A stretch of 33,847 bases of DNA from Deltaproteobacteria bacterium (GTDB lineage: Bacteria > Desulfobacterota > Desulfarculia > Adiutricales > Adiutricaceae), in the NCBI GenBank assembly GCA_031254895.1, contig JAIRTO010000180.1:1-33847 (forward strand), read 5' to 3'. Positions 8,801 through 21,798 of this stretch are shown here, in pieces. Numbering within the stretch: the first letter of the stretch is position 1; each line of letters begins with the position of its first letter. The notes under the pieces were generated by a model. That model worked only from the letters and a program-made list of their open reading frames with translations, searched no databases and was not told the DNA's origin. The position numbers and the translations under genes were made by a program.

Positions 8801-10066
8801 CACATCATGGAGAAAAACACCCAGGCCAAACTCTCCGAGTATTTGGTCGGGAAAACTCTGGCCACCAACGTCGTCGACGAGAAAGGCCAAACAATCCTCA
8901 AAAAGAAGGACGCCGTGACGCAGGAGCATGTCGACTCCCTGCCTCCCGACGTCTGGCGCAAGGTCAAATTCAACGAAGACAAGGCCGGCGCGCTGTCCGT
9001 CGAGGTGGAGAATCTCGTTTCCTACTACAAGGAGCAGGTGGAGATCATCCGCCAGGTCTTCGAGAGGAAGAAGGGCAAGCTGCAGAAAGGCGACGAACTG
9101 CCTCCGGGCGTCATCAAGATGGTCAAGGTCTACGTGGCCATGAAGCGCAAGCTGTCGGTGGGCGACAAGATGGCCGGACGTCACGGCAACAAGGGCGTCG
9201 TCAGCCGCATCCTGCCCGAAGAGGACATGCCTTTCTTCGAAGACGGCGTCCCCGTGGACATCGTCTTGAATCCTCTGGGCGTGCCCAGCCGCATGAACGT
9301 GGGCCAGATCCTGGAGACTCATCTTGGCTGGGCCAGCCGCACCTTGGGCCAGCAGATAGGCGCCTTGGTCGACAGCCTCAACCAAGCCTCTCTGCGGGTC
9401 AAGCTGCGGGAAACGCTGGGCGACCGCGATTACGGCAAGTTCTGCGAGTCCTTGTCCGACGACGAGCTGTTTGAACTGGCCAACCGCAGCCGCCGAGGGC
9501 TGCATATGGCCACCCCCGTCTTCGACGGGGCCAGAGAGTCGGAAATCAGGGAAGTCCTTCGCGAAGCCGGTCTCCCGGAAATCGGCCAGGCCAGACTCCG
9601 AGACGGCCGCACGGGCGAAAAGTTCGACAACGACGTCACCGTGGGCATCATGTACATGCTCAAGCTGCACCATCTGGTCGACGACAAGATCCATGCCCGG
9701 TCCATCGGCCCGTATTCTCTCGTCACTCAGCAGCCCTTGGGCGGCAAAGCCCAGTTCGGCGGCCAGAGGTTGGGGGAGATGGAGGTTTGGGCCATGGAAG
9801 CTTACGGCGCCGCCTACAGTCTTCAGGAGTTCCTGACCGTCAAGAGCGACGACGTGGCCGGCCGCGCCCGCATGTACGAAAAGATCGTCAAGGGCGACAA
9901 CGTTCTGGAAGCGGGACTGCCCGAAAGCTTCAACGTTCTGGTCAAGGAGCTGCAGTCGCTGTGCTTGGACGTCGAATTGATCGAAAACGAGTCCGAGGCC
10001 GAGACCGACGAGACGGCTCCGGCCTTGCCGACGCCTGAGGCTTCTTCGGCCGAACAGGCCGTCTGA
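5846..10066 (+). CDS. rpoB: RNA polymerase beta subunit
   Basis: The 1406-residue beta subunit starts at TTG, with AGAGGAGG at 5831-5838 and seven bases of spacing. Protein (M)[15 protein letters not shown] leads into [15 protein letters not shown], as expected. The rifampicin-site segment (about residues 529-560) contains Asp537, His547 and Ser552, equivalent to E. coli D516, H526 and S531, all in the sensitive-type state. [15 protein letters not shown] and the C-terminal [25 protein letters not shown]-type block (here with AMEAYG) are present. The last 25 or so residues are an acidic, Pro/Ala-rich tail, which partly explains a length above the E. coli 1342. rpoC follows after 246 bp. Confidence 0.98.
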   Translation: MSSPGIDLRIRKSFGKTQQITEMPNLIEMQRYSYERFLQKDTPPEERGNFGLQAVFNSVFPIQDSQGHSILKFESYAFDDVKNDVDECLSKGLTYEAPLKITVSLEIFNQDRDTGATNIRDVKQQEIYFGNLPLMTNQGTFIINGSERVIVSQLHRSPGIFFDHDRGKTHSTGKILYSSRIIPMRGSWLDLELDPKGLIFVRIDRRRKFLVTVLLKALGYTSQQLLEYFYPVQTLRFNESGVATRDVTGMPRKEAIELLAGSRSMQDVVDPKTNKTLAAKTKKFTKPGLDGLFKMGYTEVEVDPRDFFGGYAARDVYNPDTGEVILAMNQVFDEDSYRLILHHGIAEVPLLCIDDKIRVSHSFRDTLAEDKLETEEDAIIDLYKKNRPSTPPNLEVGKAFLNNLFFNPEHYDLSPVGRMKLNYRLFSSDKQLEAEPTLNTLRPIDILAAVKELVRLKDTDGAVDDIDHLGNRRVRAVGELLENQYRVGLVRMERAIKERISLQEVDTMLPHDLINSKPVTAVVKEFFGTSQLSQFMDQNNPLSEITHKRRLSALGPGGLTRERAGFEVRDVHPTHYGRICPIETPEGPNIGLIVSLSTFARVNEYGFIETPYRKVENGVATDEINYLTALAEEDKVVAQADVELDSGNRLVQDYVPCHINGEFVQKPPEEVKLMDVSPNQLVSVAASLVPFLEHDDANRALMGANMQRQAVPLLRTDAPLIGTGIEDVVARDSGVIITAQYDGVVEDADASRIVMRYTSQEASDKADWIRIYKLNKFQRSNQSTCFNQRPIVKPGDVVKKGQVIADGPATDLGELALGRNVMVAFMPWGGYNFEDSILVSERLVKEDIFTSVHIEVYDTVARDTKLGPEEITRDIPNLGEESLSNLDEAGIIRIGAEVKPGDILVGRITPKGETQLTPEEKLLKAIFGEKASDVKDTSLRVPPGIEGTVIDARVFCRKGADKDKRSLEIEEDEIKRILKDQDDEIHIMEKNTQAKLSEYLVGKTLATNVVDEKGQTILKKKDAVTQEHVDSLPPDVWRKVKFNEDKAGALSVEVENLVSYYKEQVEIIRQVFERKKGKLQKGDELPPGVIKMVKVYVAMKRKLSVGDKMAGRHGNKGVVSRILPEEDMPFFEDGVPVDIVLNPLGVPSRMNVGQILETHLGWASRTLGQQIGALVDSLNQASLRVKLRETLGDRDYGKFCESLSDDELFELANRSRRGLHMATPVFDGARESEIREVLREAGLPEIGQARLRDGRTGEKFDNDVTVGIMYMLKLHHLVDDKIHARSIGPYSLVTQQPLGGKAQFGGQRLGEMEVWAMEAYGAAYSLQEFLTVKSDDVAGRARMYEKIVKGDNVLEAGLPESFNVLVKELQSLCLDVELIENESEAETDETAPALPTPEASSAEQAV

Positions 10067-10099
10067 GACTGCCGTCTGAGACTGCCGTCCGAGACTGCT
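10061..10099 (+). repeat. Three tandem 13-bp repeats across the rpoB stop
   Basis: GTCTGAGACTGCC occurs at 10061-10073 and again at 10074-10086, then GTCCGAGACTGCT at 10087-10099. The rpoB stop TGA (10064-10066) lies inside the first copy, so the repeat arose from the end of the gene. The third copy has two changes. Confidence 0.9.
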
Positions 10100-10129
10100 C
10101 CCTTTGGTCCGTCGCGGAACCAAAGGGAG
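10098..10129 (+). other. Long hairpin between rpoB and rpoC
   Basis: CTCCCTTTGGT (10098-10108) pairs perfectly with ACCAAAGGGAG (10119-10129). Two more GC pairs extend it inward past one unpaired A (10118). No T tract follows. It may protect or process the rpoBC transcript. Confidence 0.6.
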
Positions 10130-10312
10130 AAACCGGAAAAAAACGGGCTTTTTGGCGAATTCGGCTGTCTTTTTCGCCGTCTTTTCGCCAGAAAAGCCTG
10201 AACGCATAGCCATCCCTAGCCAGGTCAGGCCAGGGACGGCGCTTCAGACAGGTTCGACCATCCTGGAGCCTATCTGCCCTCGTCGTCGCCGGCGAGGGCT
10301 TGGAGGGACGCA

Positions 10313-14821
<4,509 letters not shown>

Positions 14822-14930
14822 AAACCAAAAAGGTCGGCCGGAGAGTCGACGGGCGCGTTGGCGAAGGAGGCGTCCAAAAGTCTTTGTTTTTACCTCGTTC
14901 GCCGAAAACGGCTTAATTCCGATTGATTGA

Positions 14931-14970
14931 AAAAAAACCTGCGGCTCCGCTTGGATCCGCAGGTTTTTTT
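14931..14970 (+). terminator. Terminator of the rplK-rpoC operon
   Basis: AACCTGCGG (14936-14944) pairs with CCGCAGGTT (14957-14965), followed by a run of T. The run of A before the stem means it could also act on the opposite strand. It lies 110 bp after the rpoC stop. Confidence 0.9.
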
Positions 14971-14992
14971 ATTGGCTAAGCGGCGCAAAGGC

Positions 14993-15077
14993 GGCGAGCG
15001 AGCGAGAGGGGAGGCGAGCGAGAGGGGAGCGAGCGAGAGGAGAGGCGAGCGTGAGGAGAGGCGAGCGAGAGAGCGGC
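14993..15077 (+). repeat. GA-rich tandem repeat of about 15-16 bp units
   Basis: About five imperfect units based on GGCGAGCGAGAGGGGA follow each other with small length differences. The + strand is almost entirely G, A and C. It sits just after the rpoC terminator. A purine-rich strand like this can adopt unusual structures, but nothing here shows function. Confidence 0.85.
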
Positions 15078-15463
15078 GGAGAAAGGGCCGCGATGCCGTC
15101 AAAGACGCCAAGTCCTTGTCAAGTCAAGTAGTTTGGGGGTTAATTGACTTGGCTTATTTTTTCGGGCATAACTAGAGAATGTTTGGGCTGACGTGGTCTT
15201 GGCCGGAAAACGTCAGGCAGCTTTCTCGCCGTTAGGCGAATATGGCCGCTTCGTCAGGGGACGCCAAAACGATCAGCTTCATGACGCCCTTTTTTTGGAG
15301 ACGAGAGCCCGTTCGATTTAGTTTTGGCGGCGGAACCGAAAAAGGCCCAAAAATAGCCGACGCGGAAGGTAGGCCAAAATCGTCGTCTTTTTTGCCAAAG
15401 CGGGCCTTTTTCGCGACCAGACGCGCGGTTTTTTTTCGTCGTCAAAAGATCCGGAGGCGCGGA
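15078..15463 (+). other. Gene-free leader of the lipoprotein gene
   Basis: No gene is evident. A candidate promoter sits at 15144-15172. The lipoprotein reading frame is open upstream to 15242, but that extension is Arg/Phe-rich and lacks a Shine-Dalgarno. The true gene start is 15464, where GGAGG precedes ATG. Confidence 0.5.
15144..15172 (+). promoter_or_regulatory. Possible sigma-70 promoter for the lipoprotein gene
   Basis: TTGACT (15144-15149) and CATAAC (15167-15172, 4 of 6 consensus) are 17 bases apart. It lies downstream of the rpoC terminator in a locally AT-richer patch. The gene start is about 290 bases downstream. Confidence 0.4.
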
Positions 15464-17368
15464 ATGCCAAGAACCAACAAAGGGACGAACTTGCGGACGA
15501 ATTTGGCCGTCGTCTTTCTGGTCGCCTTCGGTCTGGCCGCCGTTTTTCCGGCCGGCTGCGGCAGTTCCGAAACGGATTCCGGCGCTTCCTCGAAGACGGC
15601 CGAGGGGGCGGCCGAAGGGCGGTCCGGCCCGCCGACTGTTCCTTTCGCCGCCGAGTGGATAGAAAACAGCTTGGCCGAGCACGATCGCGTTTTATACGTC
15701 TACAAGGATTTCGGGGACGGGGTCAATCATTTCACCCAAAAGGCCTGGATGGGCGACAATTTCAGAAAAATTCCGGTCATGAGGGAAGACTCCGTCGGCC
15801 GCGACGGGACGACGGGCCTAGCCTGCGAGATATTCTTCAAAGATCATGCCTGGGGCGGCTTCATGTTTTTGAACGGCGTCCTGAAGGCGGGTTCCGTCAA
15901 GCCTGAGCCGGATTTCGGCCAAGTCGACTCCGGTTTGGATCTCACTGGCGCGGACAAGCTGACCTTTTACGCCAGGGGGGACGAGGGCGGCGAACACGTC
16001 GAGTTTTTCGCGGGAGGACTCGGGCATGTCGGCTTTTTGACGCCGCCGTTTCCCGACTCGACCAAAAGAACCCTAGGTTACGTCGCCTTGACCAAAGAGT
16101 GGCGACGTTACGAGATTCCTCTGACCGGTCAAGACCTCAGTCGCCTCGGCGCCGGCTTCGGCTGGGCGACCAACGGCATGAACAACAGATATAGAGAGCA
16201 TGTCCGCTTCTATTTGGACGACATCCGCTTCGAGTTTCCGAACGGCGAGGCGAGACCGACGTTTTTGACCAGCTACGCCCCGGCCCGCCCGGGCACGGAC
16301 GGCGCGATCATAAACGACGCCGCCTATTTGCGCGACAACGCTTTGGCGATCATGGCTCTGACCAGGGCCGGCAAGCATGAGAGGGCCAGACAGGCGGCGG
16401 ACGCCATCGTCTACGCGCTATACAACGATCGCTTCCACGACGACGGGAGATTGCGCAACGCCTATAGCGGCGGTCGTCCCGAGAGCTTTCCGGGGTGGCT
16501 TTCCGCCAAAGGCGAGCCTTTCGCTCGTTTGCCCGGCTTCTACGATCCGGAGGCCAATGGCTTTTTTGAAGATTATCACGCCGTCGGCGTTTCGACGGGC
16601 AATCTCAGTTGGGCCATCTTGGCTTTGCTGGACGTCGCTCTCCACGCGCCGGAAAGCGACGGCTACCTGGCCGCCGCTCAGAAAATCGCGGATTTCGTCT
16701 TGACTCTGGAGGCTTATCCTTTCGGCTTTGCCGGCGGATACGAGGGGCGGGAAAACCAAGAGATCAAAGTCGGCTATTTGTCCACCGAACACAACGTCGA
16801 TCTGATGCCGGTCTTCACCCGTCTCCACAATCTCGCCGGCAAAGAGGAATATAAGAAGGCCGCCGACGGCGCCAGGTCTTTCGTCTTGTCCATGCACGAG
16901 CCTGAGGCAGGATTTTTTTACGCCGGAGTCGGCCCGGACGGCCGAACCGTCAACCTCGGCGTCGTGCCTCTGGATTGCCAGACTTGGTCTCTGCTCGCCT
17001 TGGGAAAGAACGTCGTGGACGAAGCCAAAGTGATCAGCTATCTGGAAGAGCACATGGCCGTCGACTACGGCTACGATTTTGACGGGGACTCCAAAGACGG
17101 CGTCTGGAACGAAGGCGCGGCTCAGGTGGGCGTCCTGTACGGTCAATTCGGCCAGCCTGAAGCCTTAAAGCGAATTTTGGACGCTCTCGAAGCCAGGCGC
17201 CTGTCTGACGGCAGCCTCGCCGCCGCCGACAGAGACGGCGTCGGCGCCGGGTTCATGGTTTCGGGCACGTCAATTCCCTGGAACTACGACAATCGTCGGC
17301 ATCTTGGAGCCACGGCTCGGCTGTCGTTTCTGCAGCAAGACGGCTTCAATCCCTTGGCCGTCAGGTGA
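15464..17368 (+). CDS. Putative lipoprotein with carbohydrate-binding-like and helical-toroid domains
   Basis: This 634-residue protein has an N-terminal signal (residues 10-31) ending FPAGC, so Cys32 is a likely lipidation site, although the lipobox is not ideal (Pro at -3). A low-complexity Ser/Gly linker follows. Residues about 65-255 look beta-rich, with DLTGADKLTFYARG and WRRYEIPLTGQDLS, reminiscent of carbohydrate-binding jelly-rolls. Residues about 275-620 are repeated helical pairs (YLRDNALAIMALTRAGKHERA, STGNLSWAILALLDVAL, DCQTWSLLALG, NEGAAQVGVLYGQFG), resembling six-hairpin (alpha/alpha toroid) glycosidases or lyases. I cannot assign catalytic residues or a substrate. GGAGG at 15453-15457 supports this start. 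It stands alone, followed by two hairpins. Confidence 0.75.
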   Translation: MPRTNKGTNLRTNLAVVFLVAFGLAAVFPAGCGSSETDSGASSKTAEGAAEGRSGPPTVPFAAEWIENSLAEHDRVLYVYKDFGDGVNHFTQKAWMGDNFRKIPVMREDSVGRDGTTGLACEIFFKDHAWGGFMFLNGVLKAGSVKPEPDFGQVDSGLDLTGADKLTFYARGDEGGEHVEFFAGGLGHVGFLTPPFPDSTKRTLGYVALTKEWRRYEIPLTGQDLSRLGAGFGWATNGMNNRYREHVRFYLDDIRFEFPNGEARPTFLTSYAPARPGTDGAIINDAAYLRDNALAIMALTRAGKHERARQAADAIVYALYNDRFHDDGRLRNAYSGGRPESFPGWLSAKGEPFARLPGFYDPEANGFFEDYHAVGVSTGNLSWAILALLDVALHAPESDGYLAAAQKIADFVLTLEAYPFGFAGGYEGRENQEIKVGYLSTEHNVDLMPVFTRLHNLAGKEEYKKAADGARSFVLSMHEPEAGFFYAGVGPDGRTVNLGVVPLDCQTWSLLALGKNVVDEAKVISYLEEHMAVDYGYDFDGDSKDGVWNEGAAQVGVLYGQFGQPEALKRILDALEARRLSDGSLAAADRDGVGAGFMVSGTSIPWNYDNRRHLGATARLSFLQQDGFNPLAVR

Positions 17369-17429
17369 TTCCGATTTTGGCGGAATCAAGTCCCCCTATT
17401 TGAACCGCCAAAAGGAACTAATTTGGCGG
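17367..17429 (+). other. Two hairpins right after the lipoprotein gene
   Basis: GATTCCG (17367-17373) pairs with CGGAATC (17381-17387), overlapping the stop codon. CCGCCAAA (17405-17412) then pairs with TTTGGCGG (17422-17429). A run of eight T occurs about 20 bases later, too far for a classic terminator. The pair may define the mRNA 3' end. Confidence 0.5.
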
Positions 17430-17574
17430 ATGATCTCTGACGACTCTCTTTTTTTTCGGCGTTCTTCCGTTTTTCCGTCTTCCCCAAAAGGCTAAAGTCG
17501 CGGCCGCCGTCGAAAAAGAGCCTCAAGACGGCCGAGCTGGAAGGACGGCCCTTCCGCCAAAGGAGCCATAAAGC

Positions 17575-19212
17575 ATGATCAAACGGGTTGTCATAATTTT
17601 GTTTGGCTTCGCCGCCCTTTCAGCGGGAGTCGGTCTTAGTCCGGTTGCGGCGGAAGCGGAGGAGGGAGCCCCGGAAGCTCTCCTTGGCGAGGCCTATGCT
17701 TCGGGAGAGCCGGCTTCTCCGGATTTCAGCGCCATTTTGGCTCTGCACCGTCCGGCGGCCGAAAAGGGGAGCGCGTTCGCTCAGTTTTGTCTGGGCCACC
17801 TCTATTCTCTTGGGATCGGAGTTCCGGAAGATTCCGTCGAAGCCTTCAAATGGTTTCGTCTGGCGGCGGAACAAGGCTTCGCCGAAGCCCAGCTCGCTCT
17901 GGGGGCAGCCTATTACGTCGGCGAAGGAACGGAGCAGAATTATTCGGAAGCGGTGAAGTGGCATATTTTGGCCGCCGACCAAGGAAACGTCAAAGCCAGC
18001 AACATGCTTGGCTATATGCATTATTTCGGCGAAGGAGTCGAGCCGGACGTCTTCGAAGCGGTCAGGCGCTTCAGGCTCCCCGCCGAACATGGAGACTCCG
18101 CCGCCCGTTTTTTCCTTGGCCAGGCGCATTTTACCGGACTCGGCGCGGAGCAGGATTATGCCGAAGCCCTAAGATGGTTTCTCCTGGCGGCTGAGCGAGG
18201 CGACTTTGACGCTCAACTGCAACTGGGGAAGATGTATTACTTCGGCCAAGGGACGGAACAGAATTATCCGGAAGCTTTAAAGTGGCTTCTGTTGGCCGCC
18301 GAACGAGGGGTCGCGGAAGCGCAGAAAATGCTGGGAAACATGTATCAGATTGGCGAAGGGGTCGTCCGGAACGAAGCGGAATCGCTCAAATGGACTCATA
18401 TGGCCGCCTCTCAAGGCGATGCCGAGGCCCAGCACAATCTTGGTCTTGCCCTCATGTCCCATTTGCCGCAGGATCGCGGACAAGCGCTGGACTGGCTTCG
18501 CCGGGCCGCCTACCAAGGACACGCCGACGCCCAGGCGACTCTCGGCGATTTTTTGTCCGTCGGCCCCGCAGGTCGCCGCAGTTATGCCGAAGCCTTCAAA
18601 TGGTACAGTTTGGCGGCCGAACAGGGACGTCCCTCCGCCCAGAGAAGTCTGGCCGCCATGTATCGCAACGGGAAAGGCGTCGTTCGTGATTTTGCGGAAG
18701 CCGCCAGGTGGAATCGTCTGGCCGCAGAGCAAGGAGACGTCTATTCTCAGGTTGAACTCGGGAAAGCGTACTCCGCCGGCATAGGGGTGGAACGGGATTA
18801 CGCCGAAGCGATCAAGTGGTTTGAACTGGCCGCCGAGCAAGGCTCTTCCGCCGCTCAGTTGGCTCTTGGTCGGATGAGCGCCGAAGGGAAAGGAAAAGTT
18901 AGAGATTTTTCCGAAGCCGCCAAATGGTACAGATTGGCCGCCGCGCAAAGCGAGCCGGACGCTCAGTTCGAACTCGCCGAAGCGTATGCCAAAGGTCTGG
19001 GCGTCGAGAGAAATGAGGCCGAAGCGTTCAAATGGTACAGAGAGGCGGGCGCGCGTTGGAACGTCATGGCCGAGTTCAAAGTTTGTCAAATGCTCCACGA
19101 AGGAGAAGGAGTAGAGCAAGATGATGCGGAAGCCGGGAAATGGTGCGGCTACGCCGTCAAAAACGCTCTCTCCTATTTGCTGGATTTGCCGAGGCACGTA
19201 ATTTACCGCTAA
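17575..19212 (+). CDS. Exported Sel1-repeat protein
   Basis: This 545-residue protein has a signal peptide (MIKRVVIILFGFAALSAG, likely cleaved after PVAAEA) followed by about 13 Sel1-like repeats of roughly 36 residues. Each has the pattern A-x-A-Q-x-x-L-G-x-x-Y-x-x-G-x-G-V-x-x-x-x-x-E-A-x-K-W-x-x-x-A-A-E-Q-G. Such helical solenoids mediate protein-protein contacts in the periplasm or outside the cell, sometimes with hosts or cell-envelope enzymes. No catalytic domain is visible. AAAGGAG lies nine bases before ATG. One repeat (about residues 297-330) is irregular. Its partner cannot be inferred from the neighbours. Confidence 0.85.
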   Translation: MIKRVVIILFGFAALSAGVGLSPVAAEAEEGAPEALLGEAYASGEPASPDFSAILALHRPAAEKGSAFAQFCLGHLYSLGIGVPEDSVEAFKWFRLAAEQGFAEAQLALGAAYYVGEGTEQNYSEAVKWHILAADQGNVKASNMLGYMHYFGEGVEPDVFEAVRRFRLPAEHGDSAARFFLGQAHFTGLGAEQDYAEALRWFLLAAERGDFDAQLQLGKMYYFGQGTEQNYPEALKWLLLAAERGVAEAQKMLGNMYQIGEGVVRNEAESLKWTHMAASQGDAEAQHNLGLALMSHLPQDRGQALDWLRRAAYQGHADAQATLGDFLSVGPAGRRSYAEAFKWYSLAAEQGRPSAQRSLAAMYRNGKGVVRDFAEAARWNRLAAEQGDVYSQVELGKAYSAGIGVERDYAEAIKWFELAAEQGSSAAQLALGRMSAEGKGKVRDFSEAAKWYRLAAAQSEPDAQFELAEAYAKGLGVERNEAEAFKWYREAGARWNVMAEFKVCQMLHEGEGVEQDDAEAGKWCGYAVKNALSYLLDLPRHVIYR

Positions 19213-19378
19213 TATTTGGCCAGTTCGTCGCGGTCCGCCTTTTTGTCCTGCTTGTCAAAAACGTTTTTTTTCGGTTCGGACGACGAACCTCCCTTTTTTT
19301 TGGCCTGGCCGACGTCCCCGTCGGCCCGAGGGAGGATCGGAAGTTAATCCCGTCAATTAGGATATGGAGGAATTGTCC

Positions 19379-20311
19379 ATGAATATCGCCATATTGGGCG
19401 CAGGGGCCATGGGCAGCGTCTATGGAGCGTTTCTGGCTTCGCAGCCGGAAAACGAAGTCGTCCTCATAAACGTGTGGGCCGAGCACATCGAAGCCGTCAG
19501 ACAAAAAGGGCTGCTCGTCGTCAGCGACGGCCATCCGGACATGCTGATTAGGAACGCCGCCGCCGCTGCTTCAGCTGACGGTCTCCCTCCGCAAGATTTG
19601 GTCATCGTTCTGGTCAAAGCCATGGCCACCGAAAGAGCCATGAGAAGCGGCCTATCGCTGGTGGGGCCCGAAACCATGGTTCTGACTTTGCAAAACGGGC
19701 TGGGGAATCTGGAAAAACTTGGCCGGGCGGTCAATCCGGCCCAAGTCGTCGGCGGCGTCAGTTCTTTCGGAGCTTACGTGAGAGGGCCAGGGGAAATTTT
19801 CCTGGCCGCGCGGGGAGAAACGGTTCTCGGGGAAACGAACGGCCGGATCACCGACAGAATTTTGAAACTGCGGGACGTCTTCGACCGGGCCGGTCTCGCG
19901 CCCGTCGTCTCCGACAACATTCAGGGCCGCATCTGGACCAAGCTTGTCTGCAACGTCGGCATCAACGCTCTCTGCGCTCTTTTAAATTTCAAAAACGGTC
20001 AGCTTTTGGAGAATCCCGAATCGGAAGCCTTGATGACGGACGCCGTGAACGAAGCCGTTCGGGTGGCGAAAGGGGAGGGCATTGTTTTTGAGTCGGAGGA
20101 CGTCGCGGCCAACGCGAAAAAAATATGCCTGCTCACCAAAGACAACGTCTGCTCCATGCTTCAAGACGTCCGGACCGGGCGGCCGACGGAAATATGCGAA
20201 ATAAACGGAGCCGTCGTCGAACTTGGCCGGAAGCTCGGTCTGCCCACTCCGGTGAATATGGTGTTGACCAGTCTGGTCAAAGTCATGCAAACAGGCTATT
20301 TGTCGAAATGA
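19379..20311 (+). CDS. panE: Ketopantoate reductase family protein (2-dehydropantoate 2-reductase)
   Basis: This 310-residue protein has an N-terminal NADP-binding GAGAMGS loop (residues 7-13) and LQNGLGN near residue 105. The family's catalytic Lys188 sits in IWTKLVCNVGINALCAL, and Glu271 in RPTEICEINGAVVE. The family reduces 2-dehydropantoate to pantoate for coenzyme A synthesis, but paralogs act on other 2-keto acids, so the symbol is provisional. I chose ATG 19379, with GGAGG at 19366-19370, over an in-frame ATG five codons upstream that overlaps this ribosome site. It is convergent with the IclR regulator and may not belong to that locus. Confidence 0.82.
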   Translation: MNIAILGAGAMGSVYGAFLASQPENEVVLINVWAEHIEAVRQKGLLVVSDGHPDMLIRNAAAAASADGLPPQDLVIVLVKAMATERAMRSGLSLVGPETMVLTLQNGLGNLEKLGRAVNPAQVVGGVSSFGAYVRGPGEIFLAARGETVLGETNGRITDRILKLRDVFDRAGLAPVVSDNIQGRIWTKLVCNVGINALCALLNFKNGQLLENPESEALMTDAVNEAVRVAKGEGIVFESEDVAANAKKICLLTKDNVCSMLQDVRTGRPTEICEINGAVVELGRKLGLPTPVNMVLTSLVKVMQTGYLSK

Positions 20312-20609
20312 ACGGCTCTTTGAGCGACGGCTGCGTCTCGTCATGAGCTTTGTCGCCGGAAAAGCGGCCCTGGCCTTCGGCCGTCCTTTCGTCAAAAAAG
20401 TTTTCGAACTCCTCTAAATAAGCCGATCAGCCCGGACGCGTCGAACCGCCGATCAAGCCGGAAGGCTCCGTATGGGAAAGAAAAGCGTGAGAAGCTCTGG
20501 CCAACTCTTACAAAAATGAAAGCGCGACGATCCGTCAGGCCGCTCTGATCCGGTTCCCTTCGGCTTGCCGGCCGCCCTTTCGTCCCGTCCTTATGCCGGT
20601 CCCCGGATT

Positions 20610-21392
20610 TCAGACCTTAATATCCGTCAACCCCATGTCTTTCGCCAAAACCTGCTTCACCGTCAACAGCCGATCGATCATGCTCTTCAGCCTCTCTCCC
20701 GTGAACATCCGGGCCATGCCGGAAATGGAGAGGGCATGGGAGCATTCTCCCTGTCGGTTGTAGATCGGCGCCCCAACGCAACGAACCCCTTCGCTCCATT
20801 CCTCGTCGTCAAAGGCGTAGCCTTGGCGACGTATTTTCCTGATTTCCGTCCACAGCTGTTTCTTGTTCATGATGCTCTTTCGGGTATGGGCCTTGAAGAC
20901 TATGCGGTTCATGGTCTCTTCCAGTTCCTCGTCGTCCATGGCGGCCAAAATGCACTTGCCCATGGAGGCGTTGTGCAGCGGAGCCGTGTTCCCGATGTGG
21001 GAGACGTAACGAACCGGCAGACTGCTGCTGACGACGTCTATGGTCAGGACGTGCAGATCGTTGCGCTGTCCGAGACAGACGGTTTCGCCGAAGTCGTCGG
21101 CCAGAGCCCGCATGTGCCGATTGACCAGACGCGGCAGGGTGAGACCGTTCAAAGCCTTGCTGCTCAGACGGAAGAGCTTCATGGTCAGGGCGTAGCGCTT
21201 GTTGTCCAGCCGGGTCAGATAGCCGAGGTCGGTCAGGGTCAGCAAGACCCGATTCACGGCGTTCCGGTCGAGCTTCAAGGTCCGCACCAGGTCGGCCACG
21301 CTCATTTCGTCTTTGGCGGCCACCGTTTCCAGAATGTCCATGGTTCTTTTGACCAGATCGAGAAAATAATAAGGCTCAGGTTCATGCGGCAT
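20610..21392 (-). CDS. IclR-family transcriptional regulator
   Basis: This 260-residue protein has an N-terminal winged helix-turn-helix (about residues 12-75: VKRTMDILETVAAKDEMSVADLVRTLKLDRNAVNRVLLTLTDLGYL). A C-terminal IclR ligand domain follows, with HIGNTAPLHNASMGKCILAAM and YAFDDEEWSEGVRCVGAPI. IclR regulators bind small carboxylates or aromatics and control adjacent catabolic genes. It is divergent from the M24-TRAP-serine dehydratase-M20 run, which it probably controls. An exact 13-bp inverted repeat in the shared gap is a candidate binding site. The 298-bp gap to panE (20312-20609) has no clear gene or strong terminator. Confidence 0.93.
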   Translation of the reverse strand: MPHEPEPYYFLDLVKRTMDILETVAAKDEMSVADLVRTLKLDRNAVNRVLLTLTDLGYLTRLDNKRYALTMKLFRLSSKALNGLTLPRLVNRHMRALADDFGETVCLGQRNDLHVLTIDVVSSSLPVRYVSHIGNTAPLHNASMGKCILAAMDDEELEETMNRIVFKAHTRKSIMNKKQLWTEIRKIRRQGYAFDDEEWSEGVRCVGAPIYNRQGECSHALSISGMARMFTGERLKSMIDRLLTVKQVLAKDMGLTDIKV

Positions 21393-21499
21393 GATCGTTC
21401 ACCATTGGTTGAAGTGGGACGGGTTCGAATTGTCTTCATGGACAGATTATAGACGACATTCTCCCCGGCCGCAACAAAATGGGGCCGAAAATGATTTAA

Positions 21500-21584
21500 A
21501 ATGCTCGCTGAACGAGTGTAAAACATTTTTTTGACTTATTGACAGAACGGGAAGAATGCGATATTTATTCTTTCAGCGAGCATT
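21500..21584 (+). repeat. Exact 13-bp inverted repeat, candidate IclR operator
   Basis: AATGCTCGCTGAA (21500-21512) and its exact complement TTCAGCGAGCATT (21572-21584) flank a 59-base AT-rich core. The core contains the predicted promoter. The spacing between arm centres is 72 bp, about seven helical turns, which would place both arms on the same face of the DNA. Confidence 0.8.
21539..21567 (+). promoter_or_regulatory. Candidate promoter of the catabolic operon
   Basis: A perfect TTGACA (21539-21544) is followed after 17 bases by TATTTA (21562-21567), a weak -10 match. A second TTGACT lies at 21531. The downstream arm of the inverted repeat would overlap the transcription start, which would suit repression. 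Confidence 0.5.
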
Positions 21585-21798
21585 AATGATTGTTGATCGC
21601 CCTAATATGATCGCCTCAGCCGCGACCGGTCTCCTCTCCGCCGCAGGCGGGGACGATCGGCGGCGTTTCTTCTTTTTTGGTCGCCTCCGGTCGATCCGAT
21701 CGCCCGCGAGAGCCGCCGACTCGTCAAGATCCGATTGTCCGGAAGGCTTCCGGTCGTCCAATCATCATCCTCATGGCGCATCGCCGGAAGGAGTCATC

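Larger units (their letters stand above)
21393..21798 (+). promoter_or_regulatory. Divergent control region between the IclR gene and the catabolic operon
   Basis: This 406-base gap holds no convincing gene. Its centre (21480-21600) is AT-rich and contains the candidate promoter and inverted repeat. From about 21620 the sequence is GC-rich leader. AAGGAG (21788-21793) is the Shine-Dalgarno for the first gene at 21799. The leader of about 225 nt is long for such an operon. Confidence 0.6.

Noticed and set aside
7781-10213. Antisense open frame of 810 codons across rpoB
   Set aside because: Long antisense frames are expected opposite GC-rich genes with strong codon bias; the product is low in recognisable motifs and the + strand encodes a fully conserved RpoB.
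14927-15175. 82-codon frame over the terminator and GA-rich repeat
   Set aside because: It starts inside the terminator stem region and its Arg/Glu-rich sequence is a translation of the tandem repeat.
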